64,000 nt of DNA, from NCBI GenBank assembly GCA_902827205.1, contig LR792634.1, positions 1,415,332 to 1,479,331 on the forward strand, written 5' to 3'. The position numbers were made by a program, and so were the translations under genes. Positions 29,311 through 38,996 of the stretch are shown here, piece by piece (the stretch's first letter is position 1; the number at the start of each line of letters is the position of its first letter). Under the pieces are notes generated by a model. The model worked only from the letters and a program-made list of their open reading frames with translations, was not told where the DNA came from and ran no database searches. Source of the stretch: Methanocaldococcus lauensis (GTDB lineage Archaea; AGJL01; Methanococci; Methanococcales; Methanocaldococcaceae).

Positions 29311-30090
29311 ATGAAAGTTAAAGTTTCTGAGTATATGACAAAAAATGTCATAACTGTATCTAAAGATAACACGGTTAAAGATGTTATTAAATTGATAAAA
29401 GAAACAGGTCATAACTCATTTCCTGTTGTAGAGAATGGAAAATTAATAGGAATAGTTTCAGTTAATGATATTGTCGGTAAGGATGATAATGAAAAAGTAG
29501 AAAATGTAATGACTAAAAGAAAGGATATGGTAGTTACAACTCCTGACGCTAATATAATGGATGTTGGTAGAATAATGTTTAGAACAGGCTTTTCAAAATT
29601 ACCAGTTGTAGATAATGAGAATAATTTGGTTGGAATAATATCAAATATGGATGTTATTAGATCACAAATAGAAAAAACTACTCCTAAAAAATTAGAAAAT
29701 ATAATTAAAACTTATAAAAGCTTAGGATACAACTTAAAAGTCGAAAAGAAAGAAGTGAAGGTTAGTAAATTAAAACCTACCCAAAATAAAATACAAGCTG
29801 ATGAATTAGTTGGAAGAAAGTATGAACTAAAAAAAGGATTAGCTGAACCTATTATAGTAATAAAGAAAAAAAATGATAACCATTATATTTTAATAGATGG
29901 ACATCATAGGGCTGTTGCGGCATATAAAATGGGTATTCCAAAGTTAGATGCTTATGTTATCTACTTAGATACGGATAAAAAACTTGGTATTGAGAAGACT
30001 GCTGAAATGATGAATTTAAAATCATTGGATGATATTAAGATTGTTGATGAGGAAGACGAAAACTCTGTTAAATTGAAAAAAGTATATTAA
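29311..30090 (+). CDS. CBS-domain pair plus ParB-like domain protein
   Basis: 259 residues. Two CBS repeats (about 1-60 and 63-125: VSEYMTKNVITVSKDNTVKDVI, then VVTTPDANIMDVGRIMFRTGFSKLPVVDNENNLVGIIS) form a typical adenosyl-ligand sensing unit. The C-terminal part, VSKLKPTQNKIQADELVGRKYEL followed by PIIVIKK and LIDGHHRAVAAYKMG, is the ParB/sulfiredoxin-like fold with its DGHHR motif. The ligand and target are unknown. RBS GGGGGAAATA. The next gene, for Cgi121, starts 14 bases later. Confidence 0.82.
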   Translation: MKVKVSEYMTKNVITVSKDNTVKDVIKLIKETGHNSFPVVENGKLIGIVSVNDIVGKDDNEKVENVMTKRKDMVVTTPDANIMDVGRIMFRTGFSKLPVVDNENNLVGIISNMDVIRSQIEKTTPKKLENIIKTYKSLGYNLKVEKKEVKVSKLKPTQNKIQADELVGRKYELKKGLAEPIIVIKKKNDNHYILIDGHHRAVAAYKMGIPKLDAYVIYLDTDKKLGIEKTAEMMNLKSLDDIKIVDEEDENSVKLKKVY

Positions 30091-30104
30091 ATTTAGGGAT
30101 AGTT

Positions 30105-30536
30105 ATGATAATTAAGGGTATAAGGGGTGCAAAAATAAATAAAGACATTTTTAATTTAGGATTAGAATTTCAAATTTTAAATGCTGATTTAATAGTGACA
30201 AAAAAACATATACTACATGCAATAAATCAGGCTAAGACAAAAAAACCAATTGCTAAAAATTTTTGGATTGAAATTTTAGTTAGAGCTTCTGGACAGAGGC
30301 AGATACAGGAGGCTATAAAGATTATAGGAGCAAAAGATGGAAATGTTTGTGTAGTATGTAAGGATGAGGATACATTTAAAAAGATTCATAAACTAATAGG
30401 TGGAGAAGTTGATGATTCAGTTTTAGAACTTAATGAAGAAAAAGAAAAACTAATTAGAAAAGCTTTTAACATAAAAGGTTTTGGAAATACCATTGAGAGA
30501 GTTTTGGAGAAGATAGCATTAATTGAATTAAAATAA
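30105..30536 (+). CDS. cgi121: KEOPS complex subunit Cgi121
   Basis: 143 residues. IKGIRGAKINKD and the segment FWIEILVRASGQRQIQEAIKIIGAKDG match archaeal Cgi121. This subunit binds Bud32 and recruits tRNA 3' CCA ends for threonylcarbamoyl-adenosine formation at position 37. An ATG at 30105 lies just after GGGATAGTT. It sits between the CBS protein and argJ, likely in one transcription unit. Confidence 0.85.
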   Translation: MIIKGIRGAKINKDIFNLGLEFQILNADLIVTKKHILHAINQAKTKKPIAKNFWIEILVRASGQRQIQEAIKIIGAKDGNVCVVCKDEDTFKKIHKLIGGEVDDSVLELNEEKEKLIRKAFNIKGFGNTIERVLEKIALIELK

Positions 30537-30551
30537 AATAAGGTGAATGTT

Positions 30552-31751
30552 GTGAAAGTTATTAATGGTGGTGTTATAGCCCCAAAAGGTTTTAAAGCAA
30601 ATGGTTATAAGGAAGGAAAGTATGGGGTAGCAATAATTATCTCTGAAAATGAAGCAATTGGAACAGGAGTTTTTACAAAAAATAAAGTTGTAGCACATCC
30701 AGTTGTTTTATCAAAAAACCTAATAAAAAATAGAGATAAGTTTAGGGCGATAGTTGCAAACAGTGGAAATGCCAACTGTTATACAAAAAATGGTTTAGAA
30801 GATGCGAAAGAAATGCAAAAAATAGTTGCTGAACTTTTTAATATTAAAGAAGAGGAAATTTTAGTGGCTTCAACTGGAGTAATTGGAAGAAAAATGAATA
30901 TGGAAATTATAAGAGATAGAATAAAAAAAGTTTATGAATTAATGCAAAAAGAGAGTAGTTCAATAAATGCCGCTAAGGCTATAATGACAACAGACACAAA
31001 ACCAAAAGAGATTGCAGTTGAGTTTGAAATAAATGGAAAAAAAGTTAGAATTGGGGGAATTGCTAAGGGAGCGGGAATGATACATCCCAATATGGCTACT
31101 ATGCTCTGTTTTATAACTACCGACATAATTATTGACAAAGAAAACTTAACTAAAATTTTACATAGGGTTGTGGATAAAACTTTCAATAATATATCTGTTG
31201 ATGGAGATACTTCTACAAATGATACTGTCTTTATTTTAGCAAATGGTAGAAGTGGAGTTAATTATGAGGAATGTAAGGAAGAGTTTGAAAATGCTTTACT
31301 TTATGTTTGTAGAGAACTCGCTAAAATGATAGTTAAAGATGGAGAAGGTGCAACTAAATTTGTAGAGGTAATAGTTAAAGGAGCAAAAACTAAAGAGGAT
31401 GCAATTAAAGCATCAAAGGCAATAGTTAATTCATTATTAGTAAAAACTGCAATATTTGGAGAAGATCCTAACTGGGGAAGAATATTAGCGGCAGTTGGTT
31501 ATAGTGGGGCTGATTTTGATCCAAGTATTGTTGATATTATAATTGGTAATAATGAGGAGGTTTATTTAGTCAAAGATGGAACTCCATTAGCAGATGAAGG
31601 AACTGATGAGTTAAAAAAAGCAAAAGAAATTATGAAAAGTGATGAAATTAAAATAATAGTTGATTTAAAAATGGGTGACTTTGAAAATGTTTGTTATGGA
31701 TGTGATTTAAGTTATGAGTATGTTAGAATAAATGCTGAATACACTACTTAA
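30552..31751 (+). CDS. argJ: Glutamate N-acetyltransferase / ornithine acetyltransferase ArgJ
   Basis: 399 residues, arginine pathway. It recycles the acetyl group from acetylornithine to glutamate. MIHPNMATMLCFITTD contains the autocleavage site (the Thr in ATML becomes the nucleophile of the beta chain). FVANSGNANC-like AIVANSGNANCYT and DGDTSTNDT are present. I chose GTG at 30552 because AGGTGAAT lies six bases ahead; a GTG at 30543 overlaps that site. The 3' end is followed by a T-rich AT stretch. Confidence 0.95.
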   Translation: MKVINGGVIAPKGFKANGYKEGKYGVAIIISENEAIGTGVFTKNKVVAHPVVLSKNLIKNRDKFRAIVANSGNANCYTKNGLEDAKEMQKIVAELFNIKEEEILVASTGVIGRKMNMEIIRDRIKKVYELMQKESSSINAAKAIMTTDTKPKEIAVEFEINGKKVRIGGIAKGAGMIHPNMATMLCFITTDIIIDKENLTKILHRVVDKTFNNISVDGDTSTNDTVFILANGRSGVNYEECKEEFENALLYVCRELAKMIVKDGEGATKFVEVIVKGAKTKEDAIKASKAIVNSLLVKTAIFGEDPNWGRILAAVGYSGADFDPSIVDIIIGNNEEVYLVKDGTPLADEGTDELKKAKEIMKSDEIKIIVDLKMGDFENVCYGCDLSYEYVRINAEYTT

Positions 31752-31836
31752 ATTATTTTTTATTTTAAAATCTATATTTATAAATTTAAATTAATAAATC
31801 TTATTAATCAAAATAAAAAAAGAAAAATAAAGGATT

Positions 31837-32292
31837 TTATTTGATTGGAACGAACATTGAACTTCTTGTAGCACCCATACCAGGAGCTCCGTGCTGAACT
31901 GGTTTTCTTGTTAATGAGAACTCTCCTAAGTAATGACCTATCATTTCAGGGGTTACTTTAACTTCAACAAACTCTTTCCCATTATAGACACCAAATGTTA
32001 ATCCAACCATATCTGGAGTTATAACGAAATCTCTACAGTGAGTTCTAATAATTCTTGGTTCTTTACCTTTGTTTAATAATCTTCTTGCTCTTTTAATTTT
32101 CATAGCCAATTTTTTCTGTTGTGGAGTTAATCCTCTTAACAATGTTCTTCTCTGCCTTGCAGGTAATAATTTAGCAAACTCTCTCAAAGGCATTTGTTGT
32201 AATTCTTCTAATGTGTATCCTCTATATCTAAATTCAACTTTCTTAGAAATTACCTGCTTTTTCTTTCTTAATCTTCTTCTTTTAGATGCCAT
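31837..32292 (-). CDS. rps19: Small ribosomal subunit protein uS19
   Basis: 151 residues; archaeal S19 with an N-terminal extension, [25 protein letters not shown]. The core is [39 protein letters not shown] (first residue D here). It ends [18 protein letters not shown]. It is the last gene of the rpl3 cluster here; the usual next genes rpl22 and rps3 are absent. Confidence 0.97.
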   Translation of the reverse strand: MASKRRRLRKKKQVISKKVEFRYRGYTLEELQQMPLREFAKLLPARQRRTLLRGLTPQQKKLAMKIKRARRLLNKGKEPRIIRTHCRDFVITPDMVGLTFGVYNGKEFVEVKVTPEMIGHYLGEFSLTRKPVQHGAPGMGATRSSMFVPIK

Positions 32293-32366
32293 ATTAATTC
32301 ACCATTAATTGTTATTTTATTTTTATTTATAATTTATGAAGGTAGGTAGAAAAAATTTAGAGAAAA

Positions 32367-33092
32367 TTACTTCCTGACACCAGTTCTTCTTGCTGCAATG
32401 TGTCCAACTTTTCTTCCTGGAGGCATTCTTCTTGAAACTGTTGTTGGTTTTCCAGTGTGTTGGTGTCTTCCACCACCGAATGGGTGATCGACTGCGTTCA
32501 TTGCTACTCCTCTAACTCTTGGCCATTTAATAGCCTTAGCCTTCATAGCATAATATTTCTTACCTGCCTTAACAAATGGCTTCTCTTTTCTACCTCCACC
32601 AGCGACAACTCCTATTGTAGCTCTACACATTGAATGTAAAGCCTTAATATGTCCTGAAGGTAATTTAACATAAGTTCTGTCTTCATCGTGTGTTAAGATA
32701 TGAGCGTAACATCCTCCTGCTCTAACTAATTTTCCACCATCTCCTGGGATTGTTTCTATGTTAAATACTGGAATACCCTCTGGAATTGATCCTAATGGTA
32801 AAACATTTCCTGGTTTTATATCAGCGGTAACTCCACATTCTATTATGTCTCCAACTTTCATTCCCTCTGGAACTATTAATAATCCTTCCTCCCCTGTTTC
32901 ATATTCTACTTTTGCTACTGGGGCACTTCTTCCAGGATCATGTAAAATATCAACAATTTTACCTAAAACTTTTCCTTTTTTTTCTAATTCGTCAAATTTT
33001 CTATATTTTGCTTCTCCCCTTCTTTTATGTGAAGGACTTGTATATGTTGGGCTACCTCTACCTCTTCTTTGGGATACTAATCTTTTACCCAT
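32367..33092 (-). CDS. rpl2: Large ribosomal subunit protein uL2
   Basis: 241 residues, starting MGKRLVSQRRGRGSPTYTSPSHKRRGEAKY. The peptidyl-transferase-proximal GVAMNAVDHPFGGGRHQHTGKPTTV includes the conserved His. ATG 33092 follows GGTGATGAAT; three extra residues of a longer reading are rejected. It lies between rpl23 and rps19. Confidence 0.98.
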   Translation of the reverse strand: MGKRLVSQRRGRGSPTYTSPSHKRRGEAKYRKFDELEKKGKVLGKIVDILHDPGRSAPVAKVEYETGEEGLLIVPEGMKVGDIIECGVTADIKPGNVLPLGSIPEGIPVFNIETIPGDGGKLVRAGGCYAHILTHDEDRTYVKLPSGHIKALHSMCRATIGVVAGGGRKEKPFVKAGKKYYAMKAKAIKWPRVRGVAMNAVDHPFGGGRHQHTGKPTTVSRRMPPGRKVGHIAARRTGVRK

Positions 33093-33118
33093 ATTCATCA
33101 CCGTTTTTTAATTTAATC

Positions 33119-33379
33119 TTAGTAGATTCCTAAGCTTGCAGCTATTTTACGAGCATCATATTCTTTTTTCAACTTAATGTATGCCTTTTTTTCTCCCTTA
33201 GGAGTTATTAATGTATTTACCTTTTCTACTTCAACATCAAACAATTCTTTCATTGCTCTTTTTATGTCTCTTTTTGTAGCCTTTCTATCTACATAAAATA
33301 CTAACTTGTTTTCTGTTTCAATTAATCTAACAGCTTTTTCTGAAACTACCGGCATTTTTATTACATCAAAAGCATCCAT
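33119..33379 (-). CDS. rpl23: Large ribosomal subunit protein uL23
   Basis: 86 residues. [28 protein letters not shown] and [41 protein letters not shown] are L23. It sits near the nascent-chain exit and binds signal recognition particle. It lies between rpl4 and rpl2. Confidence 0.97.
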   Translation of the reverse strand: MDAFDVIKMPVVSEKAVRLIETENKLVFYVDRKATKRDIKRAMKELFDVEVEKVNTLITPKGEKKAYIKLKKEYDARKIAASLGIY

Positions 33380-33404
33380 AATTCATCCCCTTGTTTCAAA
33401 TTTT

Positions 33405-34166
33405 TTATTTGTTAAATCTCTCTTTTAATTTTTCTATAGCATTTTCAGTCCATACTGTTAATCTTCCAGCAACTCCCCCTGGAGCTAAGTGTATAATTCC
33501 TAAATCTTTGGCTGTTATAACATCAACTCCAGGTAGATTTCTTGATGCTAATATTGCATTACATTTATCACCCACAACGACTAAAACACTTCTTGGCTTT
33601 TTATATCTTCTACCTCTCATTTTTCCTCTTCCAGCCCTAATTTTAATACCATTCTTAGCTCTTATAACATCACTACTTACTCCCAATTTTTCAAAAACTT
33701 TAAAAACTTCTTTTGTTTTCTGCAAATCTTCAAATGAATTTTCAACGATTATTGGTAAATTTTCATTTTCAAATATATGTCCTCTTTCTCTAACCAATTC
33801 TGGATTTGCTGTTGCGGCAATAGCACTTTTTATTGCTTTAATTCTTTCTTTTTTATTTACTCTCTCCCATAATATCTTTTCAACTTTTGGTGGATGTGCT
33901 CTTCTACCTCCAACAGCCTGTGGAACAAATGCCGCCCATCCTTGTGGGGTTCTTATAACTCTTGCCATACCATGCCCTTTACCTATACACTTTGCAGAAG
34001 TTCTCTTACCAGCCATAAGATCTGAACCTTTTGGTTGCAATCTTGCAGTAAATGCAGATAAGAATGCTCTTCTAATTAAATCAGGTCTATATTCTTCTTC
34101 AAATACTGATGGTAATTCAATTTCCTTGACTGTTTCGCCATTTAAATTATAAACCACTGCTTTCAT
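33405..34166 (-). CDS. rpl4: Large ribosomal subunit protein uL4
   Basis: 253 residues. [38 protein letters not shown] is the archaeal L4 start; the exit-tunnel loop [30 protein letters not shown] is conserved. ATG 34166 follows AAAGGTGAATAAAG. An antisense open frame of similar length on the plus strand is a shadow. Confidence 0.97.
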   Translation of the reverse strand: MKAVVYNLNGETVKEIELPSVFEEEYRPDLIRRAFLSAFTARLQPKGSDLMAGKRTSAKCIGKGHGMARVIRTPQGWAAFVPQAVGGRRAHPPKVEKILWERVNKKERIKAIKSAIAATANPELVRERGHIFENENLPIIVENSFEDLQKTKEVFKVFEKLGVSSDVIRAKNGIKIRAGRGKMRGRRYKKPRSVLVVVGDKCNAILASRNLPGVDVITAKDLGIIHLAPGGVAGRLTVWTENAIEKLKERFNK

Positions 34167-34252
34167 CTTTATTCACCTTTATTATCTATTTACTACCCAT
34201 ATTTATCGTTTAAAATTTTTAATTTTAAATTAGTTTATTTTAATTTCTCTTC

Positions 34253-35260
34253 TTATTTCCCTTGTTTTGATGTTGTACTTATGTATGTAATTTCTGGAAC
34301 CTTAATTAATGGTTCTTGTGGTCTTATAGCTCTTCTTAATACTATTAACCTCTTTGCTGGACCTTGAACTGAACCTTTTAATACAACATATTTGTTTCTA
34401 ATAACACCATAGTGTAAGAATCCTCCTTTTGGAGTAATTTCCTCTCCATTATTTCCAATTTTTAATATTCTTTTATTGTATTCTGTTCTTTGATGATAAC
34501 CCATTTGTCCAGCCATTGGAACTGTCCACATTATCATTTTTGGTTGCCATGGACCTACAGAACCTACGTGCCTACCTACTCCTTTTCTTGCGTGCTTTCC
34601 AAATTGTATTTTAACTCCCCATCTTTTTACAGGTCCTTGGAATCCTTTACCTTTTGTTACTCCAATTGTATCAACTAATTCTCCCTCTTGGAAGACATCT
34701 GTAATGTTTAATTGCTTACCCAAAATCTCTTTAGCGTAGTTTAATCTTTCATCTATATTTTTTCCTCCAATTCTAATTTCTAAAATTTCTGGCTTTTTCT
34801 TTGGCAAGCATGTTAATTTTGGATTTGTATGAACTAAAACTCTAACATCCTCTATTTTATCTTTTAATGATTCTAAATCTTCTACTGTCTTTTTATCTTC
34901 TTTCTTTGGTAATTTGATTTTTCTTTCTAATTCTTTATCTAAGTTATCTGCCCAAACTTCTGTTAATGTTGTTAAATAGTTTCTTTCATTTCTTCCATAA
35001 ACTCTTATTCCAAATACATTAATTGGCGGAGCCTCTAATATTGTGATTGGAGTAAATATTTCCTGCCCAGCATTAGGACTTTTTGGATTATCTTCTTTAA
35101 TAAATGCATGGCTCATTCCTGCTTTATATACAGGAAATGCTTGTAATCTTACAGTATCTTCTTCTGGCCAACTTCTAATTCTTGGCACAGGTCTTTTTGC
35201 TCTTTTTCTTGGACTGAATGCCAAGGAACCTCTTCTTGGTCTATTAACATTTAATCCCAT
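34253..35260 (-). CDS. rpl3: Large ribosomal subunit protein uL3
   Basis: 335 residues. First gene of the rpl3-rpl4-rpl23-rpl2-rps19 block. The sequence begins [32 protein letters not shown], and [38 protein letters not shown] is the conserved tip near the peptidyl transferase centre. RBS CGGAGGTTAGATT. The leader and promoter lie in 35261-35362, below an inverted repeat at 35363-35401. Confidence 0.97.
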   Translation of the reverse strand: MGLNVNRPRRGSLAFSPRKRAKRPVPRIRSWPEEDTVRLQAFPVYKAGMSHAFIKEDNPKSPNAGQEIFTPITILEAPPINVFGIRVYGRNERNYLTTLTEVWADNLDKELERKIKLPKKEDKKTVEDLESLKDKIEDVRVLVHTNPKLTCLPKKKPEILEIRIGGKNIDERLNYAKEILGKQLNITDVFQEGELVDTIGVTKGKGFQGPVKRWGVKIQFGKHARKGVGRHVGSVGPWQPKMIMWTVPMAGQMGYHQRTEYNKRILKIGNNGEEITPKGGFLHYGVIRNKYVVLKGSVQGPAKRLIVLRRAIRPQEPLIKVPEITYISTTSKQGK

Positions 35261-35362
35261 AATCTAACCTCCGAAATATTTATTACTATAAATTAAAAAA
35301 TCTTAATTGTGTTTTTATGTTTTAGTGTGTTTATACTATATTAAATTTAAGCCTATAATAGC

Positions 35363-35401
35363 GCAAACCTGTCATTGCCTATTAAGGCTTTTCAGGTTTG
35401 C
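35363..35401. repeat. Nested inverted repeat between rpl3 and translin-like gene
   Basis: Outer arms GCAAACCTG (35363-35371) and CAGGTTTGC (35393-35401) are perfect nine-base complements; an inner GCCT (35377-35380) and AGGC (35385-35388) pair around ATTA. The GC content is above its surroundings. It lies in a divergent gap, so it may be an operator, an RNA hairpin in a leader, or a small mobile-element scar. Confidence 0.7.
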
Positions 35402-35485
35402 ATTAATATTAATAAACATAATAAAAGAAAAGAAGTGTATAAACAAATACTAACAAAAGGGTATATAAAATTTTTGGTGATGATC

Positions 35486-36094
35486 ATGGAAGAGGTAGAA
35501 TACTTAATAAACTACCTTGCAAATAAAGACAGCGTTAGAGAAGAAATTTTAAAATTATCAAGGGAAATAGTAAGAGATTGTTCAATGTTAATTAGAAAAA
35601 TTCACAAATCAGATAAAGAAGAAAATTTTGAAGATAAATTAAAAGAAATTGAGGAAAAAATTAAAAAATTGAATAGTATAGCAACATTTCCAGAGTTCGT
35701 TGGATATTTATCAACTCCTCAGCAGGAGTTCGTAGAGGCATTGGCATTGTATATGATAAAATTTAAGAACGAAATTCCTAAGTTTAAAGACCTTGATTTT
35801 ATAAAGGAGGAAAATTATATTTTGGGATTATCTGATGTGATTGGGGAATTAAGGAGAGAAGTTTTAGAATCTATGAAAAATGATGATCTATCAGAAGTTG
35901 AAAGATACTTTAAATTTATGGAAACATTATACGATTTTTTAATGAACTTTGATTACTACTATGTGGTAGATAATTTAAGAAGAAAGCAAGATATATGTAG
36001 AGGAATCTTAGAAAAAACTCATGGAGATATAGTTACATTTATAGAAAATTTAAAACTTAGAGAAGAACTAAAAAATGTAAAAAATCTTAAATAA
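35486..36094 (+). CDS. Translin-family protein
   Basis: 202 residues, almost all helical, matching the archaeal translin family (MJ0175-like). REEILKLSREIVRDCSMLIRKIHK and the C-terminal ENLKLREEL are typical. Eukaryotic translin binds RNA/DNA and forms octamers. Archaeal members have acidic residues that may support RNase activity, but the role is not known. I chose ATG 35486 after GGTGATGATC; an open frame continues up to 35375, through the promoter (TATA at about 35461-35468). Confidence 0.78.
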   Translation: MEEVEYLINYLANKDSVREEILKLSREIVRDCSMLIRKIHKSDKEENFEDKLKEIEEKIKKLNSIATFPEFVGYLSTPQQEFVEALALYMIKFKNEIPKFKDLDFIKEENYILGLSDVIGELRREVLESMKNDDLSEVERYFKFMETLYDFLMNFDYYYVVDNLRRKQDICRGILEKTHGDIVTFIENLKLREELKNVKNLK

Positions 36095-36098
36095 ATAT

Positions 36099-37157
36099 TT
36101 AATTATCTTTTTCATTATCTTTCTCTAAATATACTGTATATGTTGGGAATGCCATCTCTATTCCTTCTTTCTCAAACTCCTCTTTTATTTTTAAATTAAT
36201 CTCATCAACAGAATTTAAATAATAATCAAAGCTAATATTTCTTACAAAATATTCTACTCTTAAATTTAAACTCCAATCACCATATTCAACAAAATGAACT
36301 CTATAGGGGGGTAGAGTGGCAGGATGATTTTCAACAATATTTGTTATTATTTCTTTACCTTTTTTAATTTTCTCAACTGGTGTATTGTAAGTTAAACCAA
36401 TAGTCATTAAAACTCTTCTTCTATCCCTAACTGTTAAATTTTCAATAGAGGATTCCAACAAATTAGAATTAGGGACTGTTATTAATGTATAATCAAATGT
36501 CCTTATTCTTGTACTTCTCATACCAATTTCTTCAACGATTCCTTCAACATCGCCAACTTTAACCCAGTGTCCAAAACTAAATGGCTTATCAATTAATATT
36601 AAAACACCTGCAATAAAGTTTTTTATTGTATCTTGCATTGCCAGTGCTACTGCTAAACCTCCAATACCTAAACCAGCCAATATAGCAGTTACGTCATATC
36701 CAACAGAACTTAAAGCAGTTAATATTCCAAGAACTATTATTAATATTTTTGTAAATTTTTTTAACGGTTTAAATATATGATCATCAAGTTTTGTTTTAGT
36801 TTTTTCAACTAATGGTGATACATAATGTTCGAAAATCCCATCAACAAACTTAACAGCAAAGTATGTTATTGAAAAAATAACAACAACTTTTATAGCATTT
36901 TCTATGATTTTACGAATATAATCAGGTAATACTAAAAAGTTCAATCCAAAATAAAAGAATATAACCACTATAATTACAACTGTTGGTATATCTATGGCGT
37001 CTAAAAAAATATCATCAAGTTTTGTTTTTGTTTTAGATACAATTTTTTTTATATAATTTTTTATAAATTTATCTACAATTTTTCCTGCAACAATTCCTAA
37101 CAATGTAATAGCAATAAAAATAACTATATGAGTTGGAGTATTATTAAATATCTCCAT
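36099..37157 (-). CDS. Mechanosensitive channel, MscS family (MscMJ-like)
   Basis: 352 residues. Four N-terminal hydrophobic helices (about 8-27, 55-75, 88-106, 135-155), then the Gly/Ala-rich pore helix VTAILAGLGIGGLAVALAMQDTIKNFIAGVLIL typical of MscS. The beta domain follows with DKPFSFGHWVKVGDVEGIVEEIGMRSTRIRTFD and VPNSNLLES. It is close to the patch-clamped M. jannaschii channel MscMJ (MJ0170 as I recall). It releases solutes under membrane tension. RBS AAAAGGTGTAGGAGT. Confidence 0.93.
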   Translation of the reverse strand: MEIFNNTPTHIVIFIAITLLGIVAGKIVDKFIKNYIKKIVSKTKTKLDDIFLDAIDIPTVVIIVVIFFYFGLNFLVLPDYIRKIIENAIKVVVIFSITYFAVKFVDGIFEHYVSPLVEKTKTKLDDHIFKPLKKFTKILIIVLGILTALSSVGYDVTAILAGLGIGGLAVALAMQDTIKNFIAGVLILIDKPFSFGHWVKVGDVEGIVEEIGMRSTRIRTFDYTLITVPNSNLLESSIENLTVRDRRRVLMTIGLTYNTPVEKIKKGKEIITNIVENHPATLPPYRVHFVEYGDWSLNLRVEYFVRNISFDYYLNSVDEINLKIKEEFEKEGIEMAFPTYTVYLEKDNEKDN

Positions 37158-37201
37158 ACTCCTACACCTTTTTTATAAAAGTTAATTATTGTTTAATTTA
37201 C

Positions 37202-38935
37202 TTACTTATTATTCTGTTTTCTACCTCTTTGAATTTCGTAAATTCTTTTTACATCCTCTATTGTGTTTATATCATCCTTACCTTTGTCAAATCTAAATCT
37301 TACAACTCTTGGGAATCTTAAAGCATATCCACAGGGATACTTATCAGATTTTTGTATTTCTTCATAAGCAACTTCAATAACAATTTTTGGCTCAACTTCT
37401 ACCTCATCTCCTAAGTCTCTAATAATTATTTTATCAATCTCCTCTTTTAACATTTCTAAGTCACTTTCAGTCAATCCAGTTCCTACATGTCCGATTGGAT
37501 ATAAATTACCTTCTTCATCCCTAACACAAATTTCAAAAGAACCATACCAATCTTTTCTCTTACCCATTCCCCTTTTAGCCTTTGTAATTACAACATCTAA
37601 ATTTTCAAGAGTTGGTTTAAATTTATACATAGTTCTAACTCTACTTCCCGGAGTATATGGGGCTTTTAGATTTTTAATCATAACTCCCTCATGCCCTATA
37701 GATAAACTCCAATTATAAAACTCTTTAGCCTCTTTTGGATCGTTAGTAACTAACTTATAAGATATATCAATAATTTTATCTGATCTCAGTTCTTTCTCTA
37801 TTCTTTCCCTTTCAGTTCTCCAATCATTTTCATAACCAACAATTTCCTCTAAAACTTTTCTTCTATTTTCAAACTCTTCATCAATAAATGATTCTCCATT
37901 TTTATAAAGTATGTCAAATAAATAAACTCTCAAATTAATTTCCTTCATTATCTTTCCAATGTCATACTTTCTTCTAAACCTCCTAAGGATATCTTGAAAT
38001 GGTCTTGGCTTTCCAGTATTTTTATCAATTGCTACACATTCTCCTTCAACAATTAACTGATCTACATTAATTTTTTTAATAGCCTCTACAATTTCAGGGA
38101 GAGCGTTTGTAACGTCTTCCAATCTCCTACTGTAAATTTTAACTTTATCTTTATCTTTGTGTATTTGGACTCTTGCTCCATCATACTTTGTCTCAAATTG
38201 TGCCCTACCCATTTCTAATAAAGCCTCTTCAATTGATGGAGCAATTTGTGCCAGCATAGGTTTTATTGGTCTAAATATTTTTAATTTTAATTCTTCATCA
38301 TCTAAATTTCCTCTTAATAATTTCTCAGCTAAAAGCCCAATATCATTGGTTATAGCATATAATTTTTCCAATTTTTCCTTAGGCACATTGAAATAAACTG
38401 AAAGTGCCTCCAATATAGTAGGAACATTCATCCCTATTCTCATATCCTCCAATATTAACCTCGCTAAATATCTACACTCAATTGGTGACGCTCTTAAAAA
38501 TAAACTACTTATTAATCTCAACTTTTTCTTTACTGAACCTTCTCCTTCAATCTCTCCAACTCTCTTTAATGTATTATAAACTTCATCTACAGTTAAAGGC
38601 TGAAAAAATAAATAGGACTGCTTAATTTTCGACTTTAACTTTTCAATAGCTAAACCAATATCCCCAGTTTCTTTAATTTTCTCCAATAATTCATCTTTTT
38701 TAATTCCTATTGATGTTACCGCATTAATTAAAAGTTTTTCTCCAATTCCTAATTCTCTTTCATCATATTCTGGATAAACTCTACCTATTGCCATGTAACA
38801 AATCTTTTTTAAATCTTCTGGCGTTCCTTTTTCTTTAACCATATCAATTAATTTTATAAATAAATCTCTTTTTTCCAATCTTTTAGTGGTTTTTTCAATT
38901 TTGTCAAATATTTCACAAACATCTTTCCATAGCAT
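37202..38935 (-). CDS. lig: ATP-dependent DNA ligase
   Basis: 577 residues. The adenylation motif KYDGAR is at Lys250 (FETKYDGARVQIH), followed by YSRRLEDVT, VEGECVA, SIGHEGVMIKN and YKFKP, motifs III-V of the nucleotidyltransferase fold. An N-terminal DNA-binding domain (1-220) and a C-terminal OB fold surround it. It seals Okazaki fragments. ATG 38935 follows GTGGTGAAATT. It is upstream of the mechanosensitive channel gene and downstream of pcm. Confidence 0.97.
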   Translation of the reverse strand: MLWKDVCEIFDKIEKTTKRLEKRDLFIKLIDMVKEKGTPEDLKKICYMAIGRVYPEYDERELGIGEKLLINAVTSIGIKKDELLEKIKETGDIGLAIEKLKSKIKQSYLFFQPLTVDEVYNTLKRVGEIEGEGSVKKKLRLISSLFLRASPIECRYLARLILEDMRIGMNVPTILEALSVYFNVPKEKLEKLYAITNDIGLLAEKLLRGNLDDEELKLKIFRPIKPMLAQIAPSIEEALLEMGRAQFETKYDGARVQIHKDKDKVKIYSRRLEDVTNALPEIVEAIKKINVDQLIVEGECVAIDKNTGKPRPFQDILRRFRRKYDIGKIMKEINLRVYLFDILYKNGESFIDEEFENRRKVLEEIVGYENDWRTERERIEKELRSDKIIDISYKLVTNDPKEAKEFYNWSLSIGHEGVMIKNLKAPYTPGSRVRTMYKFKPTLENLDVVITKAKRGMGKRKDWYGSFEICVRDEEGNLYPIGHVGTGLTESDLEMLKEEIDKIIIRDLGDEVEVEPKIVIEVAYEEIQKSDKYPCGYALRFPRVVRFRFDKGKDDINTIEDVKRIYEIQRGRKQNNK

Positions 38936-38996
38936 AATTTCACCACATAGAACTAAAATAATTAAAGGATTAAATAAAACTAACTATTTTATTGAT

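Noticed and set aside
33391..34152. Long open frame on the plus strand fully antisense to rpl4
   Set aside because: It mirrors rpl4 almost exactly; the composition (Leu, Ser, Pro, Phe runs) is that of a shadow frame, with no ribosome binding site, and rpl4 is certain.
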